A stretch of DNA of 64,000 nucleotides from CAJPPJ01 sp963536495 (GTDB lineage Bacteria; Bacillota_I; Bacilli_A; RF39; UBA660): NCBI GenBank assembly GCA_963536495.1, contig CAUTAF010000002.1, positions 74,599-138,598 on the forward strand, in the 5' to 3' direction. Position numbers and translations under genes: made by a program. Positions within the stretch are counted from its first letter, which is position 1. Each line of letters starts with the position of its first letter. Below, one piece after another: positions 43,437-52,088 of the stretch. The notes beneath the pieces were generated by a model. The model saw only the letters and a list, made by a program, of their open reading frames with translations. It did no database searches and was not told the DNA's origin.

Positions 43437-44075
43437 TCAATTATAGTTATTAGGATTTAATAATTTCCAATTATTATCAACTTTTACTATAACTAAACTT
43501 TTTTTATTTTCAAAATTATCTTCTTTTCCTTTTAATTTATAATTAATTAAAACTTTATAAGCTTTTGTTATTTTTTTATCAAAAAGATGTTGCTTATCAA
43601 GCAATTTTAATTCTTCTTTTTTAAGTTCTTCTCCAGTATCTATTACAATACAACTAATATTGTTTTTACCACTATCTTTAAGTTCATTTAAATAAAAACC
43701 ATTATCTACATCAACATATTTTTCTATTTTTTTAAAATCTAAAGATTTTAAATACTCACAATATTTTTTTGCCACCCTAACTCTTATATTATTCGCATTA
43801 AGAATTCCAGTTAATAAAACTATAGATATCGCTATAAAAATACAAATATTAGTAATGAAATAATAATCAATTTTTTTCTTTTTAACACTTTCGATGTTTA
43901 TTTCTTTTTCTTCTATTTTTTCTTCAAAACCTTTATCTTTAACAACTATAGTTTCGTTAACAGAATCATTATTTTGAACAAAATTCTTCATATCACTAAA
44001 CTCTACTACCTCTTCATTCTTTGTAATGTCTTCGATACTTTCGTTAGTAGGTGTTATAAGTATATCATCTTCCAT
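43437..44075 (-). CDS. Hypothetical bitopic membrane protein
   Basis: This 212-residue protein has an acidic cytoplasmic N-terminus (1-65), one membrane helix (about 74-92) and an extracytoplasmic domain (KYCEYLKSLDFKKIEKYVDVD ... KSLVIVKVDNNWKLLNPNNYN) that ends like NTF2-like stress or lipoprotein domains. No family is recognised. It is the first gene of the gltX operon. A TTGACA (44180-44185) with TATACT (44158-44163) and a nearer TGATATAAT box are promoter candidates upstream. Confidence 0.6.
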   Translation of the reverse strand: MEDDILITPTNESIEDITKNEEVVEFSDMKNFVQNNDSVNETIVVKDKGFEEKIEEKEINIESVKKKKIDYYFITNICIFIAISIVLLTGILNANNIRVRVAKKYCEYLKSLDFKKIEKYVDVDNGFYLNELKDSGKNNISCIVIDTGEELKKEELKLLDKQHLFDKKITKAYKVLINYKLKGKEDNFENKKSLVIVKVDNNWKLLNPNNYN

Positions 44076-44157
44076 ATTAACCTCTATGTATTTATTATAT
44101 CACCTTAAATTTATTTTATATATTTTTAGAGACAATTTTATAAAATATATAAAAGTT

Positions 44158-44185
44158 AGTATATATTTTTTTGTTATTTTGTCAA
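44158..44185 (-). promoter_or_regulatory. Candidate promoter of the gltX operon
   Basis: Minus strand TTGACA (complement of 44180-44185), 16-base spacer, TATACT (complement of 44158-44163). A second candidate closer to the gene is an extended -10, TGATATAAT, near 44090. The leader between them shows no T-box signature. Confidence 0.5.
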
Positions 44186-44191
44186 TAAAAG

Positions 44192-44217
44192 AAAAAATAC
44201 TATTTTAAGTATTTTTA
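44192..44217. terminator. Terminator downstream of the 44215 gene
   Basis: aaaaatact (44193-44201) and agtattttt (44208-44216) form a 9-bp stem that overlaps the stop codon of the gene ending at 44215. On the minus strand T-rich sequence follows. Confidence 0.7.
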
Positions 44218-45075
44218 TCTTATTTTATTTTTATTTTCTTCTTTATTTTTTTCATAACTAAAATTTTCTCTATTTAATAAATATTTCTTTTCTAGTAAAT
44301 CTTTTATATTTTTATTTTTTTCTGCTTCTAATTTTTTACTTATTTCTTCTTTAGGTAATTTTCTTATCTTTTTACTCTCTAAAAGATTAGATTTTATAAC
44401 AATTTTTCTATAACCATTATCACTATATATTTCTTGATAACCATTATATATTTCTTCACCCATATTATTTAATTCTATACAGTTAAAAACATCAAAATAA
44501 ACTCTATTTGCTAATGTTACAGAATCGGCAGAACTTATAAATAAAGGTTCATCAAAACTATAAAAATCTATTTCATCTTCTATTTTTTTCAATCTCTTCG
44601 AACTAAGAACTATCTTATTTTTTTCTAAACCTTCTTTCGTAAAATTTCTTGTTTTACTGTAAGAATGAATCTCACAAAGATTATCTTCTTTAGCTACATC
44701 TTTTAATTCTTCTTTTATAGTATAATCTGCACTTTCTTTATCTATCGATATTAAAGCTTTATCTCTTACTAAATGTGTTATATTTTCTTTTTTAGATAGC
44801 TTAGCAGCAAATATAGAAATATTCTTATAATTATCTTCTTCCTCTATTCTAAGAAGAAATTCTAAATCTTTATTTCTAATTATTAAACTATTACTAAATA
44901 AATCTACTGTTTCTATTTTAAAATTTTCTTTTATTAAACTTAAAATATTCTTTATTTCTTCATATATATAATCTTTATTTAAATCTTTATTAACATCTTT
45001 TCCTATATTTAATTTTTCTAAATAATCATCTATATTTCTAGATAATTCTTGATAACTCATTTTGTTATTTATCAT
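44215..45075 (-). CDS. Hypothetical soluble protein
   Basis: This 286-residue cytoplasmic protein has no recognised domain. It is rich in lysine and glutamate, with an N-terminal helical part (residues 1-50), a mixed core (FSNSLIIRNKDLEFLLRIEEE, FISSADSVTLANRVYFDVFN) and a charged helical C-terminus. An agaggt site precedes the ATG, and the gene overlaps the membrane protein upstream by 11 bases. It ends at a strong terminator. Confidence 0.55.
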   Translation of the reverse strand: MINNKMSYQELSRNIDDYLEKLNIGKDVNKDLNKDYIYEEIKNILSLIKENFKIETVDLFSNSLIIRNKDLEFLLRIEEEDNYKNISIFAAKLSKKENITHLVRDKALISIDKESADYTIKEELKDVAKEDNLCEIHSYSKTRNFTKEGLEKNKIVLSSKRLKKIEDEIDFYSFDEPLFISSADSVTLANRVYFDVFNCIELNNMGEEIYNGYQEIYSDNGYRKIVIKSNLLESKKIRKLPKEEISKKLEAEKNKNIKDLLEKKYLLNRENFSYEKNKEENKNKIR

Positions 45076-45733
45076 TATTTTTACCTCTTACTACTTTAGC
45101 ATTATTAAAAATACTATTTAAATATTTATCTGGATAATACTTATCTAATAAAACATCCACAATATTATTAGCTTTTTTATTATTTCTTCTTTCATTTTGT
45201 CTATAACAAGCAAGTATAGATATAGTGCAATCTATTATTAAAACATAAGTTATAATTCTGGTTATCCATTTATGATTAGATATGTTTTTAATAAATTTAT
45301 CAACAAGTGGAATGATAAATAAAGCAAATATAATCCCAAAAAATCCCCAAAATATCATATGAAACAAACTCGTTCTTCCATTAAAATTAAAACTTAGATA
45401 AGAATAATCCCAGGATATTGTCCCAAATATTTTTTCTTGTAAAAAAGAAAATAAATATTCTATTATTCCTCCCCCTAAAAATCCATAAAGAAAACCTTTA
45501 AATATCGATAAAATTTTATTATTTTTATAAAAATTACTAAAAGAATATAAAATATATAAGATTAAAAAACCTATTCCATATATAGGAATTAAAGGTTCAT
45601 AAATAAGACCTTGTCTAATTACTATTTCACCTTTAAAAACAGTTAATAAGTTTTCATGAAGAAAACCTATAAAACTACCAATTATAAATATCCAAAAATA
45701 TTCAGTATAAGTTTTTCTAATTTTATTTTCCAT
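45065..45733 (-). CDS. CmpB-type putative ABC transporter permease family membrane protein
   Basis: A polytopic protein with about six helices. The FIIGSFIGFLHENLLT start, the QGLIYEPLIPIYGIGFLILY segment and the FGTISWDYSYLSFNFNGRTS loop match the family labelled 'putative ABC transporter permease' (ABC_trans_CmpB), of unknown transport role and common in Firmicutes. I prefer the ATG at 45733 (222 residues) to a GTG six codons upstream; neither has a strong ribosome site. Confidence 0.8.
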   Translation of the reverse strand: MENKIRKTYTEYFWIFIIGSFIGFLHENLLTVFKGEIVIRQGLIYEPLIPIYGIGFLILYILYSFSNFYKNNKILSIFKGFLYGFLGGGIIEYLFSFLQEKIFGTISWDYSYLSFNFNGRTSLFHMIFWGFFGIIFALFIIPLVDKFIKNISNHKWITRIITYVLIIDCTISILACYRQNERRNNKKANNIVDVLLDKYYPDKYLNSIFNNAKVVRGKNNDK

Positions 45734-45763
45734 TATAAACCCAATAAACACCTTTATTATATA

Positions 45764-47281
45764 CTAAAATAAAGGAGATAGAAATCTTAGTATCTTATTT
45801 ATTATTTTATTAATTCTTTTTTCGTTTTTCTTTATGGCTTTTTTTGACAATTTAGAACATTTTTTAGATGTTTTTATAAAATCTTTCTTTAAATCTTTAA
45901 TTATTTCACTTTTGTAAAAAACTGAATTTGATTCAAATGTTAAAAATAAACTTCTATAATCTAAATTTACAGTTCCAATACAAGCTATTTCATCATCAAC
46001 AAGAACTGCTTTAGCATGTAAAAATCCAGGAGTATAAGTTAATATATCTACCTTTTCTTTTGCTAAATCACTAGCATAACTTAAAGTCATATTATATGCC
46101 ATTTTTTTATCAGGTATCTTAGGTATATATATTTTTACATCTACTCCTCTTTTAACAGCGGATATCAAAGCTTTACTTAATTTTTCATTAACCATTAAAT
46201 ACGGTGTGTAAAACCATGCATATTTTTTACTGTTATCTAGTAATTTAACATATAAATTATTAGATATTTCTTCTTTATAATTTGGTGAATCATAATACGA
46301 AAGTATATAACCATCTTTTTTGTTACTTACATAATTTTTTTTAAAAATTTCATCTCCAAGTTTATTTTTAGAATATGCATTCCAAAATTCCATAAACATA
46401 TAAGTATAGTTTTCTACTGCTTTTCCTCTAAGTTGAAATCCAATATCTTTCCAATGACCAAATCTTACTTTTTCATTTATATATTCATCTGCTATATTTA
46501 TACCGCCACTAAATACAATCTTATTATCAATTATCATCATTTTTCTATGATCTCTATTATTTAATGATGATGTTATAAATCTAACAGGATTAAAAACATT
46601 ACATTTAATTCCTTTTTGATTTAATATAAAAATATTTTTAAAAGAATAAGTCGTCATGCTACCAAAATCATCATATAAAATTCTAACATCAACATTTTCT
46701 TTCACTTTTTTTTCTAATATTTTCATAATAGAATTCAAAAATTTTCCTTTTGATAAAATAAAATATTCTAAGAAAATAAACTTTTCTGCTTTTTCTAATT
46801 CTTTAATCATATCTAAATACATATCTTCTCCAAGAGAATAATATTTAGCATATTCATTATAATTTATATTTGTATTAGTGTTTTTTGCTACATAATTAAA
46901 TATCTCATATATCTTTTTATCATCATTTTTAAGTTCTTCATTAACACTTTTATTAGGTAAAAGAGTGAATTTTACATTCTCTTTACCTTTTTTTATCTTT
47001 TTCATTATAGGTTTAGAAGTCTTCTTATTAGCAGAAGTAAAATACAACCAAGATCCAAATATCGGTATGAAAAACAAAATAAAAATCCAAATTGGTTTGT
47101 AAGACGTTTCTTCTTTTTTATCATAAAGCAAGCGAAATATTACCGCTAAAGAAATAATACTAAAAAAAACTAAAACAAAAAAGAGCACTTCATAAAACCA
47201 ATTAATTATTAATATATAAAATAATAATTGGATTGTTATATATGGTGATATTATAAATAATCTATCTAGTATTCTTTTCAT
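45764..47281 (-). CDS. cls: Cardiolipin synthase (phospholipase D type)
   Basis: This 505-residue protein has two or three N-terminal membrane helices and two HKD motifs: HRKMMIIDNKIVFSGG and HAKAVLVDDEIACIGT. These are the paired PLD active sites of bacterial cardiolipin synthases, which condense two phosphatidylglycerol molecules. The linker and C-terminal LTFESNSVFYK match the family. It has its own weak upstream region and precedes the CmpB-type gene by about 30 bases. Confidence 0.93.
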   Translation of the reverse strand: MKRILDRLFIISPYITIQLLFYILIINWFYEVLFFVLVFFSIISLAVIFRLLYDKKEETSYKPIWIFILFFIPIFGSWLYFTSANKKTSKPIMKKIKKGKENVKFTLLPNKSVNEELKNDDKKIYEIFNYVAKNTNTNINYNEYAKYYSLGEDMYLDMIKELEKAEKFIFLEYFILSKGKFLNSIMKILEKKVKENVDVRILYDDFGSMTTYSFKNIFILNQKGIKCNVFNPVRFITSSLNNRDHRKMMIIDNKIVFSGGINIADEYINEKVRFGHWKDIGFQLRGKAVENYTYMFMEFWNAYSKNKLGDEIFKKNYVSNKKDGYILSYYDSPNYKEEISNNLYVKLLDNSKKYAWFYTPYLMVNEKLSKALISAVKRGVDVKIYIPKIPDKKMAYNMTLSYASDLAKEKVDILTYTPGFLHAKAVLVDDEIACIGTVNLDYRSLFLTFESNSVFYKSEIIKDLKKDFIKTSKKCSKLSKKAIKKNEKRINKIINKILRFLSPLF

Positions 47282-47322
47282 TCAAATTCCTTTATATAAA
47301 TAAACAATTTTGTTCAAAAGTT

Positions 47323-48477
47323 TTAAATATTTAATTTTTTGATATATTCATATCCTAATAAAATTTTATTAGAAATGCTAGTGTTTTCATTATATATTTC
47401 TTTTAATTTATCCATAACTTTTACTTCTTGATCATATAAGCTATAAAAACTATCATAAGCTTTATAATTTATCTTAAAAATATCTTTAAATATTTTTGAG
47501 TTAAGTATAGGATCAACAACCATTTCACTATATTTCCATATTAAATTAGGAGTTTCAAATTCTTCTTTTTTATAATTAGGAAACATTTCTTTCCATTTTT
47601 CAAACCAAAAAAAGTGTAATATTTCATGAGATGTAGTTTCTATTAATTTTTCTTCATCAACTATACCTATAGAAAAACTGTATGTATCTAAATATCTAGG
47701 AAATATAGGTATAATACCCACATTTGCAATAATTTTAGATACTTTAAGATTAGAAATATCAAAATATTCAGATAAGCTTTTTAAGTATATATCATTATAT
47801 TTATTCCATATATTAGTATATTCTGTTATTTTTTGATTTAGCAAATCAAAGTTATCATAATATCTCTTATTAACAATATCTTCAATTTGTTTATTTATAT
47901 CTAAATCCTTTTTTATTTCTTTTAACTCTGGAAAAAGACCAGTAACATATTTATATGTGTTTATTGTCTTATCCTTTTCATTATATGCATATTTTACTAA
48001 ATCTATATTTTCTTCTAAAGTCATAACTTTAAATTCAACTATTAAAGATTTTTTATATTTCATATAATATCTACTTTCAGTTTCATCTACTATAATAAAG
48101 TTTAATCTTTTATATAAAGAAACAGCTTTTTTATTTTCTTTATAAACCCATAAATAAACAATATTGTTAATATCTAATATATTTTTTATAATCTCTGTTC
48201 CTATACCTAAACTTCTATAAGATTCTTCTAAATATATTTCATCAAGTAATACTCCATCATCTTGTTTTTTTATCAAAAGACATCCAATAGCTTTATTATT
48301 AAATAGTATTATCTTATATTCTTTTAATTCTTTAGGAATAGAAGTATCAATATAATTGTTTATTTTAATTTTTTCTTCTTCTGTTAAATTATTAGCATAA
48401 GTATAAATAATATTACTTTTAGCTTGTTTTAAATAATTTATATAATCTATACTAGCATCTACTAAACTATATTTCAT
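47323..48477 (-). CDS. GNAT acetyltransferase fused to an HExxH metallopeptidase-like domain
   Basis: This 384-residue protein has an N-terminal GNAT domain (about 1-142) with the acetyl-CoA loop SYRSLGIGTEI (86-96) and WVYKENKKAVSLYKRLNF. The C-terminal domain (about 150-384) contains SHEILHFF (H284, E285, H288), an HExxH zinc motif, with a possible third ligand in the following helices (WKYSEMVVDP). The C-terminal part resembles zincin-like predicted proteases but I cannot name the family. The ATG is preceded by aaaggat. Both domains look intact. Confidence 0.72.
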   Translation of the reverse strand: MKYSLVDASIDYINYLKQAKSNIIYTYANNLTEEEKIKINNYIDTSIPKELKEYKIILFNNKAIGCLLIKKQDDGVLLDEIYLEESYRSLGIGTEIIKNILDINNIVYLWVYKENKKAVSLYKRLNFIIVDETESRYYMKYKKSLIVEFKVMTLEENIDLVKYAYNEKDKTINTYKYVTGLFPELKEIKKDLDINKQIEDIVNKRYYDNFDLLNQKITEYTNIWNKYNDIYLKSLSEYFDISNLKVSKIIANVGIIPIFPRYLDTYSFSIGIVDEEKLIETTSHEILHFFWFEKWKEMFPNYKKEEFETPNLIWKYSEMVVDPILNSKIFKDIFKINYKAYDSFYSLYDQEVKVMDKLKEIYNENTSISNKILLGYEYIKKLNI

Positions 48478-48544
48478 AGCAAATCCTTTCTTATATATTT
48501 TTATTTAATTTTGAAAATATATTTAAATTATATCATATAAAAAG

Positions 48545-48838
48545 AAGTGTTTTTATTTAATCAAAAGAAAACCAGCTATTAAACTAATCCCATTTGGAAT
48601 TAAAATAATAAGCTGGTCGCATTTCTTATTGTCGAATTTAACATTTGAATCAAAAATATTTACTCTAAAAGTTAATTGTAAATAATTATAAATTGTAATA
48701 TATAAATTCTAAACTTAAAAATTTAAATAAATTATAAATTATTTAGAGCAAATATATAAACAAATGACAACAAGAATGCTTTGGCTAAAAATATTTATTT
48801 TTATTTAATCCACAAAATAACTTAGTAGAACCAATAAA
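48545..48838 (-). pseudogene. Gap with a possible gene remnant
   Basis: The stretch between the GNAT-HExxH gene and the DIP1984 gene (361 bases) has no intact gene. On the minus strand a 43-codon frame without a start reads ...VNIFDSNVKFDNKKCDQL and PNGISLIAGFLLIK before a stop near 48560. A long imperfect hairpin, ccagct ... agctgg (about 48572-48615), lies inside it. It looks like the end of a decayed gene or mobile element, but I cannot assign a family. Confidence 0.3.
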
Positions 48839-49339
48839 TTATATAGTAAATTCTGTAGAATTCAACTTAGAAATTTCAAAATCTGTCTTTTGAATTTCAC
48901 TATCTATTTCTGCAATTTTTTTTCTTAATTTCTTTCTATCAAAATTTAATGTCTTAGATTCAAAATATGAATTATTTACTTCTGTAACTCTTTTTTTACT
49001 ATTTTTTAATGTTAATAAATTTTCATATGTTGTCTTAAGTTTTCTTAAATTAGTATTATCAACTATCGCTTCTTGTATAGTTCTACCATCACTTAATTTA
49101 AATTCATTATTTTTTTCATATAAAATAGCTTTCAATTTTGATAACTCTTTAGAAGTTTTTTCTATATCTTCAAGATTTAAATCAAACTCTTCTTTATTAT
49201 CTTCAATCAAATTAACTCTACCATCAAGTTCTTCGATAGATATATTTAAAGCATAATCTTCTATACTATAAACTTTTGAATTTAAATTTTTTTCTGTTTC
49301 TGAAATTAAATTCATAAGTGCTGATATATTTGTTTTCAT
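48839..49339 (-). CDS. DIP1984 family protein
   Basis: This 166-residue helical protein fits the DIP1984 (septicolysin-like) family: heptad-rich helices, the conserved SDGRTIQEAIVDNTNLRKL segment (about 102-120) and a C-terminal coiled helix IAEIDSEIQKTDFEISKLN. Its function is not established. aggag precedes the ATG. It probably forms its own unit. Confidence 0.8.
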   Translation of the reverse strand: MKTNISALMNLISETEKNLNSKVYSIEDYALNISIEELDGRVNLIEDNKEEFDLNLEDIEKTSKELSKLKAILYEKNNEFKLSDGRTIQEAIVDNTNLRKLKTTYENLLTLKNSKKRVTEVNNSYFESKTLNFDRKKLRKKIAEIDSEIQKTDFEISKLNSTEFTI

Positions 49340-49384
49340 TTTATTATTCTCCTTTTATCATTTACATTTTACTATATATCAAAA

Positions 49385-49412
49385 GAAAAGAATATTACAA
49401 ATAATATTCTAG
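49385..49412 (-). terminator. Terminator after the 49409 gene
   Basis: agaatatt (49389-49396) and aatattct (49403-49410) form an 8-bp stem overlapping the stop codon; on the minus strand it is followed by TTTTCTTTT. Confidence 0.7.
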
Positions 49413-50053
49413 TTTAATTTTTTAACTAATTTTTTACTATATCCATAAACAGGACTTGAAAACTCTTTTTTAAATATATCTTTTTCATATTCTAAATAAT
49501 CTTTACCAAATTTATTGATAGTATATATTTTAAATCTTTCTGGATTATAATTTTCCATATCAAAATATTCTTCTTTTTTATATACTTGAAAAAATAACTC
49601 TGTTAAATCTAAATCTACTAATGTATCTATTCCTCTTTCTAATGATTTTTCTGCTACTTTTTTAACACAATCATTAGCGTGATATCCACCTATTACTAAT
49701 TTATCGACATCTTTTAATTTTTCTATTATTTTATCTTCATCTGGATATTTAGGAATAAAATTTTTCTTTTCATTTCCTCTTTCATCATATGCATTAATAT
49801 CCAAAAATAAAGTATCAGTATATATTATTTTATCTTCTTCTTTTTTATCTATTCCATATATTTTTTTATCAGGAAACATTACAAAAATAACTTGATAATC
49901 TTTTTGTCTATATCTTCTATCAATTGTTTCATTAAGTATCGGCATAGGTTTTAAAATATGCCACGTATCATATAAACTCTCATCAGATAGTAAATATGTA
50001 CTAGCAAATTCTTTTATAGGATATAAATACAAAAACACTTTTTTCATAATCAT
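49409..50053 (-). CDS. Hypothetical protein, possibly isochorismatase-like fold
   Basis: This protein of about 214 residues is soluble. The segment KLVIGGYHANDCVKKVAEKSLERGIDTLVDLDL recalls the catalytic-cysteine strand of isochorismatase-like cysteine hydrolases (GxxxxxCVxxTAxxAxxxGxxV), but the N-terminal aspartate and lysine are not clear, so the link is weak. I use the ATG at 50053, 5 bases after ggag; an ATG at 50047 is an alternative. An extended -10 (TGCTATAAT) lies at 50102-50110. Confidence 0.55.
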   Translation of the reverse strand: MIMKKVFLYLYPIKEFASTYLLSDESLYDTWHILKPMPILNETIDRRYRQKDYQVIFVMFPDKKIYGIDKKEEDKIIYTDTLFLDINAYDERGNEKKNFIPKYPDEDKIIEKLKDVDKLVIGGYHANDCVKKVAEKSLERGIDTLVDLDLTELFFQVYKKEEYFDMENYNPERFKIYTINKFGKDYLEYEKDIFKKEFSSPVYGYSKKLVKKLN

Positions 50054-50101
50054 CAAGTCTCCATATTTTCTACTTTTAAAAGTATTTTATTATCTAATTT
50101 C

Positions 50102-50110
50102 ATTATAGCA
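50102..50110 (-). promoter_or_regulatory. Extended -10 promoter
   Basis: Minus strand TGCTATAAT, about 50 bases upstream of the 50053 start. Confidence 0.5.
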
Positions 50111-50136
50111 TATATCTTATTTAAACATACTATATT

Positions 50137-51435
50137 TTAATATCTCTTTTTCTTAACTATCTCTAATTCTCTAGGATCATATTTCATATTAGAATAAAAA
50201 TCATCTTCTTTTGTTAGTGATAATTTTAATAAATCTTTATCTGTTATTTTTACATCAAATGTTTTTATATTTTCATCTTTTTTATCTGTGTTCCAAAAAT
50301 TAAATATATTATCTTTATACTCGTATCTTCCATGCATAATAGATGTTCTTATTTCATAAATAAATTCTTTATTTGTTAAATTGTTTTTTAATTTGTTGTC
50401 TATTTTTAACAAATCATAATTATAATTATCTTTATCATAACTATCATAATTATATATAAAATTTATATAAAATTTTGATAATATTATTAAAGAATTATAT
50501 AAGTCGAATTCTTCTTTTGAAAAATTATTAAATATAGATTCTATATCTAAAATATCAACTTTATTTTCAAATATATCAATAAACTTGATATATGGATTAT
50601 CTTTTTTAACATATAAATTTTTAGCTAAATAACTTATATATTTTGGATTAATATTGTTATTTTTATCGTATGCTATATTTAGTTGATTCAAATCATATAT
50701 TAACAAATTTCTTTGTGAACCATATACATATCTATCATCAAAACTTGGTAAATTAAAAGTTTGATATTCACTTATACTATCATATTTACCAGAATTAACT
50801 AAAGTAAATCTTCCGTGAGCTATAATATTTCTAATTTGAGTAAAGAAAAACTCTGTTATATTAGATTGTTTTATATCACCACTATTAATTTTAATTTTTC
50901 TAATTTCATTATTAAATTTATTAATACACTTTATAACTGTACATCCTTTTCTTAACGATGTTATTACTCCATTATTTATAGATAAAATATTATTATCATA
51001 TAAAAAATCCCAATCGTTAATATTAAAATAACTTGTATTTGTTTTTATGTCATAAATAGATAGTGTATCTTCAGGAATAACAAAAGATTCTCCTATATTC
51101 ATATTTTTTTCTTTTAAATTAGAAAACGTATGACCTAATAAAAGTGAAATTTTATTATCTTCTTTTATTTCAAAATGGTTCATATAATTATATAAATCTT
51201 CGTTTTTTATATATTTTTCTAAATCATCCTTATTAGAAGTAATAGAAATTAAAGAAAATATCAAAAGAAGTAATTGGGGATCACTTATTTCAAATATATC
51301 AGAAAGATTTTCATTAACATCACTATATGCGTTTAATATTTTATTTACATCATATATAAATTTTTCTCTAGAATGTTCTCTTTCGTATAAAAGCATATCT
51401 TTAAATTTTGAACTTATTTGATCAAATTCTTGCAT
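50137..51435 (-). CDS. HEPN-like protein with two RxxxxH motifs and a BIG2-like insert
   Basis: This 432-residue protein is not in a family I can name. It has two internally similar segments: ITEFFFTQIRNIIAHGRF (R202, H207) and EFIYEIRTSIMHGRY (R362, H367). Both fit the Rx4-6H motif of HEPN RNases, including the usual hydrophobic context and the HG after the motif. Residues about 120-185 (NDWDFLYDNNILSINNGVIT, GCTVIKC) resemble a BIG2 beta-sandwich. HEPN proteins often act in toxin-antitoxin or phage-abortive systems, but no partner nucleotidyltransferase is adjacent. The ATG has a weak aggaagt site. Confidence 0.62.
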   Translation of the reverse strand: MQEFDQISSKFKDMLLYEREHSREKFIYDVNKILNAYSDVNENLSDIFEISDPQLLLLIFSLISITSNKDDLEKYIKNEDLYNYMNHFEIKEDNKISLLLGHTFSNLKEKNMNIGESFVIPEDTLSIYDIKTNTSYFNINDWDFLYDNNILSINNGVITSLRKGCTVIKCINKFNNEIRKIKINSGDIKQSNITEFFFTQIRNIIAHGRFTLVNSGKYDSISEYQTFNLPSFDDRYVYGSQRNLLIYDLNQLNIAYDKNNNINPKYISYLAKNLYVKKDNPYIKFIDIFENKVDILDIESIFNNFSKEEFDLYNSLIILSKFYINFIYNYDSYDKDNYNYDLLKIDNKLKNNLTNKEFIYEIRTSIMHGRYEYKDNIFNFWNTDKKDENIKTFDVKITDKDLLKLSLTKEDDFYSNMKYDPRELEIVKKKRY

Positions 51436-51473
51436 TATTTACTTCCTTTTTATATATATTATATTACAAATTA

Positions 51474-51516
51474 CAAAACAAATAGCATATTATGTTTATA
51501 TGTGCTATTTGTTTAA
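51474..51516 (-). terminator. Terminator after the GNAT pair
   Basis: A 12-bp perfect stem, aaacaaatagca (51476-51487) with tgctatttgttt (51503-51514), lies downstream of the GNAT gene ending at 51600 and upstream of the 51435 start. The T-run is short on the minus strand. Confidence 0.6.
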
Positions 51517-51599
51517 ATATTATTAATTTTTTATTCAACAAAATGTGTGTGTTTTATTTGACATTTTTATTCGATATATAAAATTTTTTAAATTTCATA

Positions 51600-52088
51600 T
51601 TAATCTTCTATCTTCTTTATCATTGTTTCCATTCTTGTATGGTAGTTTATCTTGTTATAAAATTTCTTACCTATTTCATTGTAAGCAAATACATCAACTA
51701 TTACATATTCACATCTGACTGACTTAAAATATTCTTCCATTTTATTTATAAGTTCTTGTCCTATTCCTTTACTTCTAATTTTATTTGTAACAATTAATTC
51801 TGTAATTTTTCCTCTTTTAGGACATTTATAATCTAGATAATCATATTCATCATAAGAAAATATACGTCCCATGATTAAGCCAATTATCTTATTATTTTTT
51901 ACTGCCAAATAACATTTACCATTATTTTTATTAATTTCTTCTAAATCTATAATTGCCCTTTTCTCTCGATATTCAGGATGAACTTGATCGAGATGATCTT
52001 TATCTATTGATACAATATATTCTTCAAGTTCAACTAATAAGTCCTTAACATCATCTAGATATTTGTCTTCATATTCTATTACTTGCAT
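51600..52088 (-). CDS. GNAT family N-acetyltransferase
   Basis: This 162-residue GNAT protein has the CoA-binding loop VTNKIRSKGIGQELI, CYLAVKNNKIIGLIMG, and the closing VDVFAYNEIGKKFYNKINYH. The substrate is unknown. It overlaps the GNAT-ASCH gene by about 20 bases, so both are cotranslated. Confidence 0.88.
   Translation of the reverse strand: MQVIEYEDKYLDDVKDLLVELEEYIVSIDKDHLDQVHPEYREKRAIIDLEEINKNNGKCYLAVKNNKIIGLIMGRIFSYDEYDYLDYKCPKRGKITELIVTNKIRSKGIGQELINKMEEYFKSVRCEYVIVDVFAYNEIGKKFYNKINYHTRMETMIKKIED

Noticed and set aside
44076..44214. T-box or other riboswitch upstream of the gltX operon.
   Set aside because: No T-box sequence or antiterminator fold could be recognised; only a promoter-like pair and a terminator of the next unit are visible.
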